In this document: piece by piece, positions 24,262-33,085 of the stretch
Layout of the letters: each line of letters starts with the position of its first letter
Numbering within the stretch: the first letter of the stretch is position 1
DNA from: Fibrobacterota bacterium
GTDB taxonomy: Bacteria; Fibrobacterota; Chitinivibrionia; Chitinivibrionales; FEN-1185
DNA: 57,514 nt
Direction: 5' to 3'
Assembly (NCBI GenBank): GCA_003165595.1
Contig: PLWQ01000041.1
Coordinates: 1-57,514 of the forward strand
The notes under the pieces: generated by a model
The model's database searches: none
Seen by the model: the letters and a program-made list of their open reading frames with translations, nothing else
Told to the model about the DNA's origin: nothing
Program-made: the position numbers and the translations under genes

Positions 24262-25977
24262 ATGTCGATCGGAAAATTGCTTGTCTTGGCAGCATGCGCG
24301 TGTGCCGCGCTGTGCATTGCACCCGCGAACACCACGGCCCAGGCCATTCCCAAGCCCGGAGAACAGTTTGCCCCCATTGCCACCGACGGCATGTGGACCT
24401 GGTACGGCGAGCCGAAAGCTGTTTACTATGAAGGTACCTACAGAAGAACCTACATGACGTGGAATACCTCCTCCGGAACAAAAGGGATCGCCTATTACGA
24501 TCACGATACAAAAGACACGGCAAATGCGTCACTGCCGGCAATGCCCTATAATGGCAGCGACCACAATCATCCTGCGATTATCATGCGGCCCGACGGAAAG
24601 ATCATGGTTTTCTGCACCGGCCACGACGGCGGCGAAGTAACGGAGTACATTTCCAAAAATCCCGAAGACATTAAAGGCGGATGGGACGGCCCGTATTATC
24701 CGGGCGGCAAAGGCGGCTATTGCTATTGCAACGCAATATTCCTGAAGAACGAAGGCACGAAGGGACGTTTCTACATTTTCTACCGTGACAATACGCAATA
24801 TACCGGAGAAACGACCAATTACTGTCCTGCCTTCTGCACCAGCGACGACTGGGGCGTCACGTGGAGCGGCAAGACCCGTTTGTATACATACGCGGGCAGT
24901 GCATATAAGCCCTATCTCAAGTATGCTTCCGATGGACTTTCCGAAATATACATATCCATCGAATACCAGAACCGTGAAGGAGCCGGACAAGGCAGACCCG
25001 ATTATTTTATGAAATACCATAACGGCACTTTCTATACTGTCGACAACAGGGTGCTCGCCACCATGGCCACGCTGCCGGTTATCAACACGCAGCTCGATAC
25101 TATATTCTACCCATACACCTACGGAGCCGGATTCAGCAACACATGCTGCGACATTGCAATCGACGCAAACAACAATCCGGTGATCCTCTACTGCGCTTTC
25201 CAGAGCACGACGCTGTACGAATACTGGTATATGCGCTGGACCGGCACGACGTGGTACAAGAGGCCGCTTATCAACAGCGGAGCCTATCGCGGCGCACAGA
25301 GCGGATTTTTTGCCGGCCTCACGTTCGACCACGAGAACCCCAACAACATTTACCTGTGCAGGCAGCTGCTCAAGCCTGCGGGCACGCCCTTCAATCTTAT
25401 GGATACCTCTGTCGCAAATTACAAAACCCTTACGCCAGCCGCATGGACAACCGTCGACGCCGTGCATGAACTTGACAGATGGACAACCAGCGACGGCGGC
25501 GTCACCTGGGACAGCCTCGCCATCACCCGGGGCTCAACCAACAAGAACATGCTGCCCTGCGTTCCGCGGAACCACAAGCCCAATATGAAGGTGGACTGCA
25601 TGTGGCTCAACGGCGTGTACACGAGCATGGATCCGAGCGGCTATAATTGCGCGGTTAGAATATTCCCCTTCAAAGACGGAGAAACGCTGCCTACCACGTC
25701 TGCGCAGCCCGTGTTCCAATCCATGCCTGCGCCGCACGGAATGGTCTGCAACAGTACCGCTGTAACCTTCTTCCTGGCGCATCCGGAAAAGGCATCCTGC
25801 AAAGTGTATTCGCTGAAGGGAAGCCTGGTTGCGGACCTGACGCCGCTTGTTCGTTCAATGAAGGCCGGCCATGCCGTCCTGCCCTTTTCGGCCCTGCGCA
25901 CTGCCAGCGGGGCATGCATCATTGCTCTTGACAATGGCAGCACGAGGATCACCGGCAACGTGTTCGTCACCAAGTAA
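24262..25977 (+). CDS. BNR_4-family secreted beta-propeller, array member 4
   Basis: A 571-residue product, AAGGAG six bases before ATG, signal peptide ending about residue 27 (NTTAQA). Landmarks: MWTWYGEPKAVYYEG (44-58), SDHNHP (99-104, first Asp replaced by Ser relative to DDHNHP), FCTGHDG (117-123), GYCYCNAIFLKNEG, SDDWGVTWSGK, YKPYLKYASDGLSEIYISIE, MKYHNGTFYTVDNR, FAGLTFDHENPNNIYLCRQ and NMLPCVPRNHKPNMKVDCMW. It is very close to member 5, including the EYQNREGAG(Q/A)GRPDYF stretch, and so a recent duplicate. It ends with a sorting module (CKVYSLKGSLVADLTPLVRS). Confidence 0.9.
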   Translation: MSIGKLLVLAACACAALCIAPANTTAQAIPKPGEQFAPIATDGMWTWYGEPKAVYYEGTYRRTYMTWNTSSGTKGIAYYDHDTKDTANASLPAMPYNGSDHNHPAIIMRPDGKIMVFCTGHDGGEVTEYISKNPEDIKGGWDGPYYPGGKGGYCYCNAIFLKNEGTKGRFYIFYRDNTQYTGETTNYCPAFCTSDDWGVTWSGKTRLYTYAGSAYKPYLKYASDGLSEIYISIEYQNREGAGQGRPDYFMKYHNGTFYTVDNRVLATMATLPVINTQLDTIFYPYTYGAGFSNTCCDIAIDANNNPVILYCAFQSTTLYEYWYMRWTGTTWYKRPLINSGAYRGAQSGFFAGLTFDHENPNNIYLCRQLLKPAGTPFNLMDTSVANYKTLTPAAWTTVDAVHELDRWTTSDGGVTWDSLAITRGSTNKNMLPCVPRNHKPNMKVDCMWLNGVYTSMDPSGYNCAVRIFPFKDGETLPTTSAQPVFQSMPAPHGMVCNSTAVTFFLAHPEKASCKVYSLKGSLVADLTPLVRSMKAGHAVLPFSALRTASGACIIALDNGSTRITGNVFVTK

Positions 25978-25994
25978 AGGAATAAGGGGGAGCC

Positions 25995-27716
25995 ATGAAG
26001 TCCTGGAAAACAGTCTCTTTGTACTTGTGTGCGGTCGCTCTGATGTGCTTTGTTTCGAATGCCCGGGCTCAGGCGATCCCGAAACCCGGCGAGCAATTCG
26101 CCGCAATCAACAACGACGGCATGTGGACCTGGTATGGCGAACCCAAGGCGGTTTACTTCGAAGGGACGCACCGGCGCACCTACATGGCCTGGAACAAGAG
26201 CACCGGCGACAAGCAGGTCGGCTATTACGATCACGACACCAAGGAAACCCTCTCGGTGATCATGCCGAAAATGCCGTATAACGGGGATGATCACGATCAT
26301 CCGTCAATCATCATGCGGCCGGACGGAAAGCTCATTCTTTTTTGCACCGGGCACGACGGCAATCAGGTGACGGAGTACATCATGAAGAACGCCGAAGACC
26401 TGTCGTCCGGTTGGGACGGCCCCTATTATCCGGGCGGTAACGGCGGCTATTGCTATCCCAACGCTGTGTTCCTGAAGAATGAGGGAACGAAAGGACGGTT
26501 CTACATTTTCTACCGGGATAATACAAAGCTTTCTGCCGCGGATACCGTCAATTATTGCCCGTCTTTCTGCACCAGCGACGACTGGGGTGTCACCTGGAGC
26601 GCCAAGAAGCGGCTGTACCAATACGTGGGGAGCGCGTACAAACCCTATCTCAAGTACGCGACCGACGGGCTTTCGGAAATATACATATCAATCGAATTCC
26701 AGAACCGGGAAGGCGCGGGAGCCGGACGGCCTGACTACTTCATGAAATACCAGAATGGGACATTTTACGCGGCAGACAACCACGTGCTTGCCACGATGGC
26801 CACGCTGCCGGTTTTCAACACGCAGCTCGACACCATTTTCTACGCATACCGGTACGGCGCCGGCTTCAGCAACACCGCGTGCGACATAGCAATCGACCCG
26901 AACAATAACCCGGTGATCCTGTACTGCTCGTTTTTAGACACGTCGCTGTACGAGTATTGGTACATGCGTTGGACGGGCACGTCCTGGTTCAAGCGGCCGA
27001 TTGTCAACAGCGGAGCCTACCGCGGCGCCCAGAGCGGATTCTTTGCCGGCCTCACCTTCGACCACGAGAACGCCAACAACATTTACGTATGCCGTCAGCT
27101 CCTGAAGCCGGGCGCTGTAGCATTCAACCTTCAGGACACATCCGTCGCCAATTACAAAACCATCAAGGCATCGGACTGGGTAACCCTCGACGCCGTGCAT
27201 GAGCTTGAGCGTTGGACGACCACCGACGGCGGCATCACCTGGGACACCGTTGCGATTACCCGCGGTTCCGCGAACAAGAATATGCTGCCCTGCGTCCCAC
27301 GGAATCACAAGCCGAACATGCAAGTGGACGTTATGTGGCTCAATGGCGTTTACACGAGCATGGCCCCCGACAATGGCGGCTACAATTGCGCAGTAAGAAT
27401 GTTTCCCCTTAAAGCCGGAGAAGCCCTCCCTCTTACCGCTGCTGTGCCGTCGTATCAGTCGCCGATCGCGCCGCGGGGAATGGTTTACAACAACAAAGGC
27501 GTGACTTTCTTTCTGACACATCCGGAACGGGCTTCGTGCAGGGTGTACTCGCTCAACGGCGGATTGATTGCAGATCTTACACCTCTGGTTCGCTCGATGA
27601 AGGCGGGGCATGCGACGCTACCCTTCTCGTCATTTTGCGGCGCCAGCGGCGCCTGCGTCGTGGCACTTGACAATGGCACTACGAGGATTACAGGGGGCGT
27701 GTTCGTTACCAAATAA
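25995..27716 (+). CDS. BNR_4-family secreted beta-propeller, array member 5
   Basis: A 573-residue product, ATG preceded by AAGGGGGAG at good spacing, signal peptide ending NARAQA (about residue 26). Landmarks: MWTWYGEPKAVYFEG (43-57), DDHDHP (98-103), FCTGHDG, GYCYPNAVFLKNEG, SDDWGVTWSAK, YKPYLKYATDGLSEIYISIE, MKYQNGTFYAADNH, FAGLTFDHENANNIYVCRQ and NMLPCVPRNHKPNMQVDVMW. It is nearest to member 4 over its whole length. It ends with a sorting module (CRVYSLNGGLIADLTPLVRS). The following 240-bp gap, one of the longest inside the array, carries an interspersed repeat. Confidence 0.9.
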   Translation: MKSWKTVSLYLCAVALMCFVSNARAQAIPKPGEQFAAINNDGMWTWYGEPKAVYFEGTHRRTYMAWNKSTGDKQVGYYDHDTKETLSVIMPKMPYNGDDHDHPSIIMRPDGKLILFCTGHDGNQVTEYIMKNAEDLSSGWDGPYYPGGNGGYCYPNAVFLKNEGTKGRFYIFYRDNTKLSAADTVNYCPSFCTSDDWGVTWSAKKRLYQYVGSAYKPYLKYATDGLSEIYISIEFQNREGAGAGRPDYFMKYQNGTFYAADNHVLATMATLPVFNTQLDTIFYAYRYGAGFSNTACDIAIDPNNNPVILYCSFLDTSLYEYWYMRWTGTSWFKRPIVNSGAYRGAQSGFFAGLTFDHENANNIYVCRQLLKPGAVAFNLQDTSVANYKTIKASDWVTLDAVHELERWTTTDGGITWDTVAITRGSANKNMLPCVPRNHKPNMQVDVMWLNGVYTSMAPDNGGYNCAVRMFPLKAGEALPLTAAVPSYQSPIAPRGMVYNNKGVTFFLTHPERASCRVYSLNGGLIADLTPLVRSMKAGHATLPFSSFCGASGACVVALDNGTTRITGGVFVTK

Positions 27717-27805
27717 GACCGAGGGGGAAACGCCGGAACGGTGAACAGTGTGGTGATACGATATGCCGGGGATACAATTTCCGCGGGCTCAAAAGGGGAC
27801 GCTCG

Positions 27806-27850
27806 TTATTGCGAGCGAAGCGAGGCAATCGCTTCTCATTGGAGAACCTG
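27806..27850. repeat. Interspersed repeat of the RAERSNL type
   Basis: Contains TATTGCGAGCGAAGCGAGGC followed by AATCGCTTCTCA, the reverse-complement form of the unit at 5400-5433. It lies in the 27717-27956 gap between array members 5 and 6. I saw nothing else in that gap beyond the next gene's ribosome-binding site. Confidence 0.65.
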
Positions 27851-27956
27851 CACAGAATGACACCCGGCCAATTGGGAAAATTGTCTTAGACGAGTTCGGC
27901 AGTACTTGACGTATCGAAGAATCTCTGCTGCCGGGTTATCGAAAAAGGGGGATCAA

Positions 27957-29531
27957 ATGTCATTTCGCTCATCAGCCATTCTCATTTCTTGTCTATCCTT
28001 TGTTCTCGCGGCGGCTTTCCACCCGCAAGCACAGACGCTCCCGGCTCCGGGCGCAAATTTCTCGCACATTACCAACAACGGCGTCTGGACCTGGTACGGC
28101 GAGCCCAAGGCGGTTTACTATGAGGGAGCGCATAAGCGCACCTACATTGGCTGGCTTTCGAATACGGGTACAGTCGGGGTAACGTCCTACGATCAAGAAA
28201 CCGGCGACACGCTTACGCACGTCATCCGAACCAACTACGATCTCGACGACCATGCACACCCGAGTATTATCATGAGGCCCGACGGCAGGTTGCTGGTTGC
28301 CCTGGCCGCGCACGACGGCGCAATCTTGAGCATCTACATTGCCACGAACCCTGAGGATGTTTCGTCCTTTGGACCCGAAAACCAGATCCATGCGGACCCG
28401 GGCGCGGGGTTCTGCTATCCCAACCTCCTGTGGCTTTCCGCCGAAGGCAACAGCGGCAGGCTCTATTGCTTTATCCGCGGCCTGGAAACGCTGCCCTCTT
28501 ATTTGTACTCCGACGACTGGGGAACTACGTGGACGCACGCGCGGGTGTTTTTCCATAGCACCGACAGCACACCCAAGCCTTATTGCAAATATGCGAGCAA
28601 CGGGAAAGATGAAGTCCACATGGTTATCGAGCGCGGCAATCGACAAGCCAGTTATCCTTCATATTATATGAAATACAAAGCCGGCGTGTTTTCCCAGGCG
28701 GATGGGACGCCGATCGCCGACACGGCACATCTCCCAATCTGGAATTCCCTCATCGATACTTTGCACAATCCGGCTCTTGCTAAAAGCAATGGATCCGTAT
28801 GGGATGTGGCGATTGATGCGTTCGGAAGACCCGTCATAGTGTATGATCAATTCCCGGATGGGAACAATCATTATTATATGTACATGCGCTGGACCGGGAC
28901 CTCATGGTTCAAGAAAACCCTGCTCAACTCAGGAATGAATATGGGGGGGCAGGACGGATTTGCCTCCGGCATAACTCTTGATCACGAAAACCCGTCCATC
29001 GTTTATCTCGCCCGCCAGATAGGGTCGGTGCCGGAACTAGATAAATGGGTTACTCACGACAGCGGTACAACCTGGGATACCACAGCGATAACACGCGGCT
29101 CGGCCAAGAAGAACTGCAGGCCGTGCGTACCGCGCGGGCACAAGGCGGGTGGAAACATCGAACTGATCTGGCTCTACGGGGACTACACTGGTTATGATGG
29201 CGGCGCATGGAACATGGCGGTGGACATGTATCCGTTTAGGCAACCGGTTGCAGCGCAGGTGCCTGCGCGCGAAGTAGTGTCATTTGCCGCAGCTTTGAGA
29301 GTCACTTCTTCGGGATTGTCCATGATGATTCCCGATCCCGCCGCATCGTCGCTGAGGTTGTATTCCCTCAACGGACGGCTCGCAGCCGACCTTTCCGCAC
29401 GGGTCAGGGCAATGCAAGCCGGACGATCGTTCGTTCCTTTCACCGCGTTACACCATGCAAACGGAGCATTTATCGTTATATTCAATGATGGTACGCGGGT
29501 GTCAACCCAAACATTTGTTCTAAACAGGTAA
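27957..29531 (+). CDS. BNR_4-family secreted beta-propeller, array member 6
   Basis: A 524-residue product. The ATG at 27957 follows AAGGGGGATCAA and opens the signal peptide (ending HPQAQ); 17 residues upstream in frame are unlikely. Landmarks: VWTWYGEPKAVYYEG (43-57), DDHAHP (97-102), LAAHDG (116-121), FCYPNLLWLSAEG, SDDWGTTWTHA, KPYCKYASNGKDEVHMVIER, MKYKAGVFSQADGT, FASGITLDHENPSIVYLARQ and CRPCVPRGHKAGGNIELIWL. The FCTG before HDG in members 3-5 is replaced by ALAA. It ends with a sorting module (LRLYSLNGRLAADLSARVRA). Sixteen bp to member 7, its closest relative. Confidence 0.9.
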   Translation: MSFRSSAILISCLSFVLAAAFHPQAQTLPAPGANFSHITNNGVWTWYGEPKAVYYEGAHKRTYIGWLSNTGTVGVTSYDQETGDTLTHVIRTNYDLDDHAHPSIIMRPDGRLLVALAAHDGAILSIYIATNPEDVSSFGPENQIHADPGAGFCYPNLLWLSAEGNSGRLYCFIRGLETLPSYLYSDDWGTTWTHARVFFHSTDSTPKPYCKYASNGKDEVHMVIERGNRQASYPSYYMKYKAGVFSQADGTPIADTAHLPIWNSLIDTLHNPALAKSNGSVWDVAIDAFGRPVIVYDQFPDGNNHYYMYMRWTGTSWFKKTLLNSGMNMGGQDGFASGITLDHENPSIVYLARQIGSVPELDKWVTHDSGTTWDTTAITRGSAKKNCRPCVPRGHKAGGNIELIWLYGDYTGYDGGAWNMAVDMYPFRQPVAAQVPAREVVSFAAALRVTSSGLSMMIPDPAASSLRLYSLNGRLAADLSARVRAMQAGRSFVPFTALHHANGAFIVIFNDGTRVSTQTFVLNR

Positions 29532-29546
29532 TCCAGGAGGCAATTC

Positions 29547-31121
29547 ATGCTGTCACGAAAATTGATTTTAAAGAGTGCGGTGCTTTTCCTGCTGGCGTCA
29601 GGGTATGCGTACCTTGGCTGTGCACAAGCCATTCCCAAGGCCGGGGCCAATTTCACCTCGGCCACCGACAACGGCGCATGGACGTGGTACGGCAATCCCG
29701 ATGCCGTTTACCACGAAGGCACGTACAAGAAAACCTATATGGGCTGGATCTCCAATGCCGGCGTTGTCTCCGTCGCGTCTTACGACCACACTTCGGGTAC
29801 CATGGCAACCAAAGCCCTGCAGACCATGGCCGCCGACGATCACAGCCATCCAAGCCTTCTCATGCGTCCGGACGGCCGGCTCATGGTATTTGTCACCGGC
29901 CACGACGGCCCGACACTTAACATGTACGTTTCAACAAGTCCGGAGGACATCTCCGCGTTCCAGCCGGCGGTGTCAATAACGCCCGGCGATCTCCACTGCT
30001 ATCCCAATCCGATGTTCCTGAGTGCGGAAGGCGACAGCGGCAGGATCTATTGCTTTTACCGAAGCATGGGACTCAAACCATGTTTTTCGTACAGCGATGA
30101 CTGGGGAAAGACCTGGACGCCTACGAAGAACTATTATACCAATCCCGACAGTACACCCAAGTCATATGTCAACTACTGCTGCAACGGGAAAGACGAAATC
30201 GACATCGTGATAGAAAAAGGCCACCGCGCCGGGTATTGGCCGCTGTATTACCTCAAGTACAAAAACGGCGCGTTCTGGAAAGTCGATGGCACGAAACTGG
30301 CGACAATGGACCAGTTGCCTGTTATCAATACGAAGCTGGACACGGTGATGGATCCGCAAGCCGCTGGTTGTCACGGTTCTGCCTGGGACATCGCCCTTGA
30401 CAATTCCGGACTGCCGGTGATCGCCTACGACCAGTTCAAGGACGCAAACAACCATGTTTACTATTATATCCGCTGGACCGGCACATCGTGGTTCAAGAAA
30501 ATGCTTGTCAACAGCGGCGCTACCATGGGCGCCGAAGACGGGTTCGCCGGCGGCATCACCCTGGATCACGACAACACCGCCAACATCTATATGTCGAGAC
30601 AGATAAGCGGCATGCATGAAATTGACAAGTGGACAACCCTTGACGGTGGAACCACCTGGGATTCCACCGCCATCACCCGCGGTTCGGCCAACAAAAACAC
30701 AAGGCCGATCGTGCCGAGATTCCACAAGCCGTACGACAAAATCGACGTGGTGTGGATGTACGGCAGTTACAGCGCCTTCACCGGTACCGGGTACAATACG
30801 GCGGTGAAGATGTACCCGTTCTCCGAGCCGGTAAGCGCTCGCCCGCTCGCCCTCAACAGCCGCGGCGCCGGCCCTGGCCGGCTGGAACTTTGTGCTCGCG
30901 GGATTTCTTTCTTGCTTGCCGATCCTGGCCGTGCGTTTCTCAAAGTATATGCCATGAATGGCGCCCTTGTGAGCGATCTTTCCGGATCGCTGCGCGACAT
31001 GCGTGTCGGCAAGGTATTTCTTTCTTTTTCGCAATTGCGGTGCGCCACCGGCGCGTATGTGATCGCTGTCGGAAACGGAGCGTACGTGGTCGCTCAGCGT
31101 GTGGCAGTTTCCCCACGGTAA
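29547..31121 (+). CDS. BNR_4-family secreted beta-propeller, array member 7
   Basis: A 524-residue product, AGGAGG six bases before ATG, export signal ending around LGCAQA; Cys25 sits in a poor lipobox (YLGC), so lipidation is possible but not convincing. Landmarks: AWTWYGNPDAVYHEG (44-58; N, D and H replace the E, K and Y of most members), DDHSHP (97-102), VTGHDG, HCYPNPMFLSAEG, SDDWGKTWTPT, KSYVNYCCNGKDEIDIVIEK, LKYKNGAFWKVDGT, FAGGITLDHDNTANIYMSRQ and TRPIVPRFHKPYDKIDVVWM. It ends with a sorting module (LKVYAMNGALVSDLSGSLRD). Changes in the first conserved block suggest altered specificity. Confidence 0.9.
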   Translation: MLSRKLILKSAVLFLLASGYAYLGCAQAIPKAGANFTSATDNGAWTWYGNPDAVYHEGTYKKTYMGWISNAGVVSVASYDHTSGTMATKALQTMAADDHSHPSLLMRPDGRLMVFVTGHDGPTLNMYVSTSPEDISAFQPAVSITPGDLHCYPNPMFLSAEGDSGRIYCFYRSMGLKPCFSYSDDWGKTWTPTKNYYTNPDSTPKSYVNYCCNGKDEIDIVIEKGHRAGYWPLYYLKYKNGAFWKVDGTKLATMDQLPVINTKLDTVMDPQAAGCHGSAWDIALDNSGLPVIAYDQFKDANNHVYYYIRWTGTSWFKKMLVNSGATMGAEDGFAGGITLDHDNTANIYMSRQISGMHEIDKWTTLDGGTTWDSTAITRGSANKNTRPIVPRFHKPYDKIDVVWMYGSYSAFTGTGYNTAVKMYPFSEPVSARPLALNSRGAGPGRLELCARGISFLLADPGRAFLKVYAMNGALVSDLSGSLRDMRVGKVFLSFSQLRCATGAYVIAVGNGAYVVAQRVAVSPR

Positions 31122-31278
31122 GAAAACAAACAGGGCGAAAAGCGGCAATTGGGCTTATAATATAAGGGCGGCATGGTCATTGACCTCCATTATTGCTGAT
31201 CAAATGACCTTGCTGAAGAAAGAACGAAAAGGAGTTCTAATCGATTAAATTGCTGGTCTCTTTAAAAGGGGGGGAATC

Positions 31279-32955
31279 ATGCGATCTTCAAGTACTTCGT
31301 TGCTGGGTCTTTTGTCGGCGGCGGTATTGGTGGCAATCCCGCTGACACTTCGCGCCCAAACAATTCCGCAGCCGGGAGAGAGCTTCCCGGCAATCACCAC
31401 CAACGGCATGTGGACATGGTACGGCGAACCAAAAGCCGTTTACTACGAGGGAACTCACCGGCGTACCTATATCGGCTGGAATTCCAACATCAGCACCGGA
31501 GCCCAATTCGTCGGCTACTACGATCACGACACAAAAACAACTGCTCAGGTAGAGCTTCCCAGGCATTATCCCGCAGACGACCACAATCATCCGAGCGTGA
31601 TCGTTCGTCCCGACGGCAGAATCATGATTTTCCATACCGGGCATGACGGCAAAGAAATCTCGGAATATATTTCCAAACAGCCGGAAGATATTACTGCTCT
31701 GGACACCTTTACGGTCACGATCCTCGATTGGTGCTGTTACCCCAACGTCTGCTTCCTCAAGAATGAAGGGACCAAGGGCAGATACTACCTGTTCTTCCGC
31801 GACCTGAACCAGGAGCCCTGGTTCCGTACCAGCGACGACTGGGGAGTAACATGGAGCAAGGAACTCAATCTTTACACCAACAACCCGCATGGCTACAAGC
31901 CGTATTTCAAATGCGCCTCCAACGGCATTGACGAAATCCATATCGACGTAGAGCGTGAAAACCGAGCCGGCGGCGGCAACATCCCCACCTATTACATGAA
32001 ATACAAGAACGGCGCGTTTTACCAGGCAAGCGGTAAGCTGATCACCACCATCGACAAGCTGCCCATTGTCAACACCGTTCTCGACACCGTGATTTATCCC
32101 GGCGCCTACGGTGCCGGCGGCACGGTGTGGGACATCATGTACGATGCGAACGACAATCCCGTTATCCTCTACGACATGTTTTTTAATAACAACTCGACTC
32201 ATGTGTACTGGTATTTACGGTGGAACGGAAGCTATTGGTTTAAAAGGCCGCTGATTAACAGCGGCAATAACATGGGCGTCGCCGGGCAGCAGTTCTGCGG
32301 CGGGTTTACCTTCGACCACGAAAACCCGAACACTATTTACATGTCGCGCCAGTTGCTTAAGTCCAGCGCTACTCCGTTCAACCTTGCGGACACAAGCTTT
32401 GCAAATTACAAGAAGATTGCCCTCACGAATTTTGTGACGGTAGATTCCGATTTCGAACTTGACAAGTGGACCACCGCCGACGGCGGCCTTACCTGGGACT
32501 CGGTGGCAATCACGCGTGGGTCGGCGGCAAAGAACATCCGTCCCTGCGTACCGCGCGGTCACAAAGACAATATGAACGTCAACCTTATCTGGCTCGACGG
32601 CACCTGCACAAGCATGGGCGGCGACGGGTACAACATGGCGGTGAGAATGTATCCGACCGACCGGACCGTGTCCGTTTCGGATGCACACCGGGCCGTTGCA
32701 GGAAGCACTGCTTTGAGCCTGCAGATTACCGGAACCGGCGTACAGTTCGTTCTTGACAATCCGCTGCGGGCATCCCTAAAAATCTTCACTCTCAAGGGAT
32801 CTCTGGTTGCGGATCTTTCAAAACGAGTGCGGGCCATGGCCTCCGGGGCGGGCATGATCCCCTTTGCCGACCTGGGCTGCCGCAGCGGCACCTACATGCT
32901 TGAACTTGACAATGGACAGAACAGCGCCGCCCGGAGCATGGTGATGGTCAGGTAA
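31279..32955 (+). CDS. BNR_4-family secreted beta-propeller, array member 8
   Basis: A 558-residue product, ATG after AAAAGGGGGGGAATC, signal peptide ending TLRAQT. Landmarks: MWTWYGEPKAVYYEG (44-58), DDHNHP (100-105), FHTGHDG, CCYPNVCFLKNEG, SDDWGVTWSKE, YKPYFKCASNGIDEIHIDVE, MKYKNGAFYQASGK, FCGGFTFDHENPNTIYMSRQ and IRPCVPRGHKDNMNVNLIWL. It groups with members 3-5. It ends with a sorting module (LKIFTLKGSLVADLSKRVRA). The preceding 157-bp gap contains TATAATATAA (31156-31165) without an obvious -35. Confidence 0.9.
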   Translation: MRSSSTSLLGLLSAAVLVAIPLTLRAQTIPQPGESFPAITTNGMWTWYGEPKAVYYEGTHRRTYIGWNSNISTGAQFVGYYDHDTKTTAQVELPRHYPADDHNHPSVIVRPDGRIMIFHTGHDGKEISEYISKQPEDITALDTFTVTILDWCCYPNVCFLKNEGTKGRYYLFFRDLNQEPWFRTSDDWGVTWSKELNLYTNNPHGYKPYFKCASNGIDEIHIDVERENRAGGGNIPTYYMKYKNGAFYQASGKLITTIDKLPIVNTVLDTVIYPGAYGAGGTVWDIMYDANDNPVILYDMFFNNNSTHVYWYLRWNGSYWFKRPLINSGNNMGVAGQQFCGGFTFDHENPNTIYMSRQLLKSSATPFNLADTSFANYKKIALTNFVTVDSDFELDKWTTADGGLTWDSVAITRGSAAKNIRPCVPRGHKDNMNVNLIWLDGTCTSMGGDGYNMAVRMYPTDRTVSVSDAHRAVAGSTALSLQITGTGVQFVLDNPLRASLKIFTLKGSLVADLSKRVRAMASGAGMIPFADLGCRSGTYMLELDNGQNSAARSMVMVR

Positions 32956-33085
32956 CCGCCTGGTCGGCCGGTTTCTTTCCCGTTGAGATGTCTATGGCAA
33001 AAAGAACGGGTGCGCGACGTATGAATGTTTGTACGAGCAAATTTAATCGCTTCAATTGCTTGTCACGGCATAAAGGTTCGACATT

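Noticed and set aside
24529-25467. Long minus-strand frames inside the BNR_4 array
   Set aside because: Recurring at equivalent places in each paralogue as the complement of conserved codons; no start signals.
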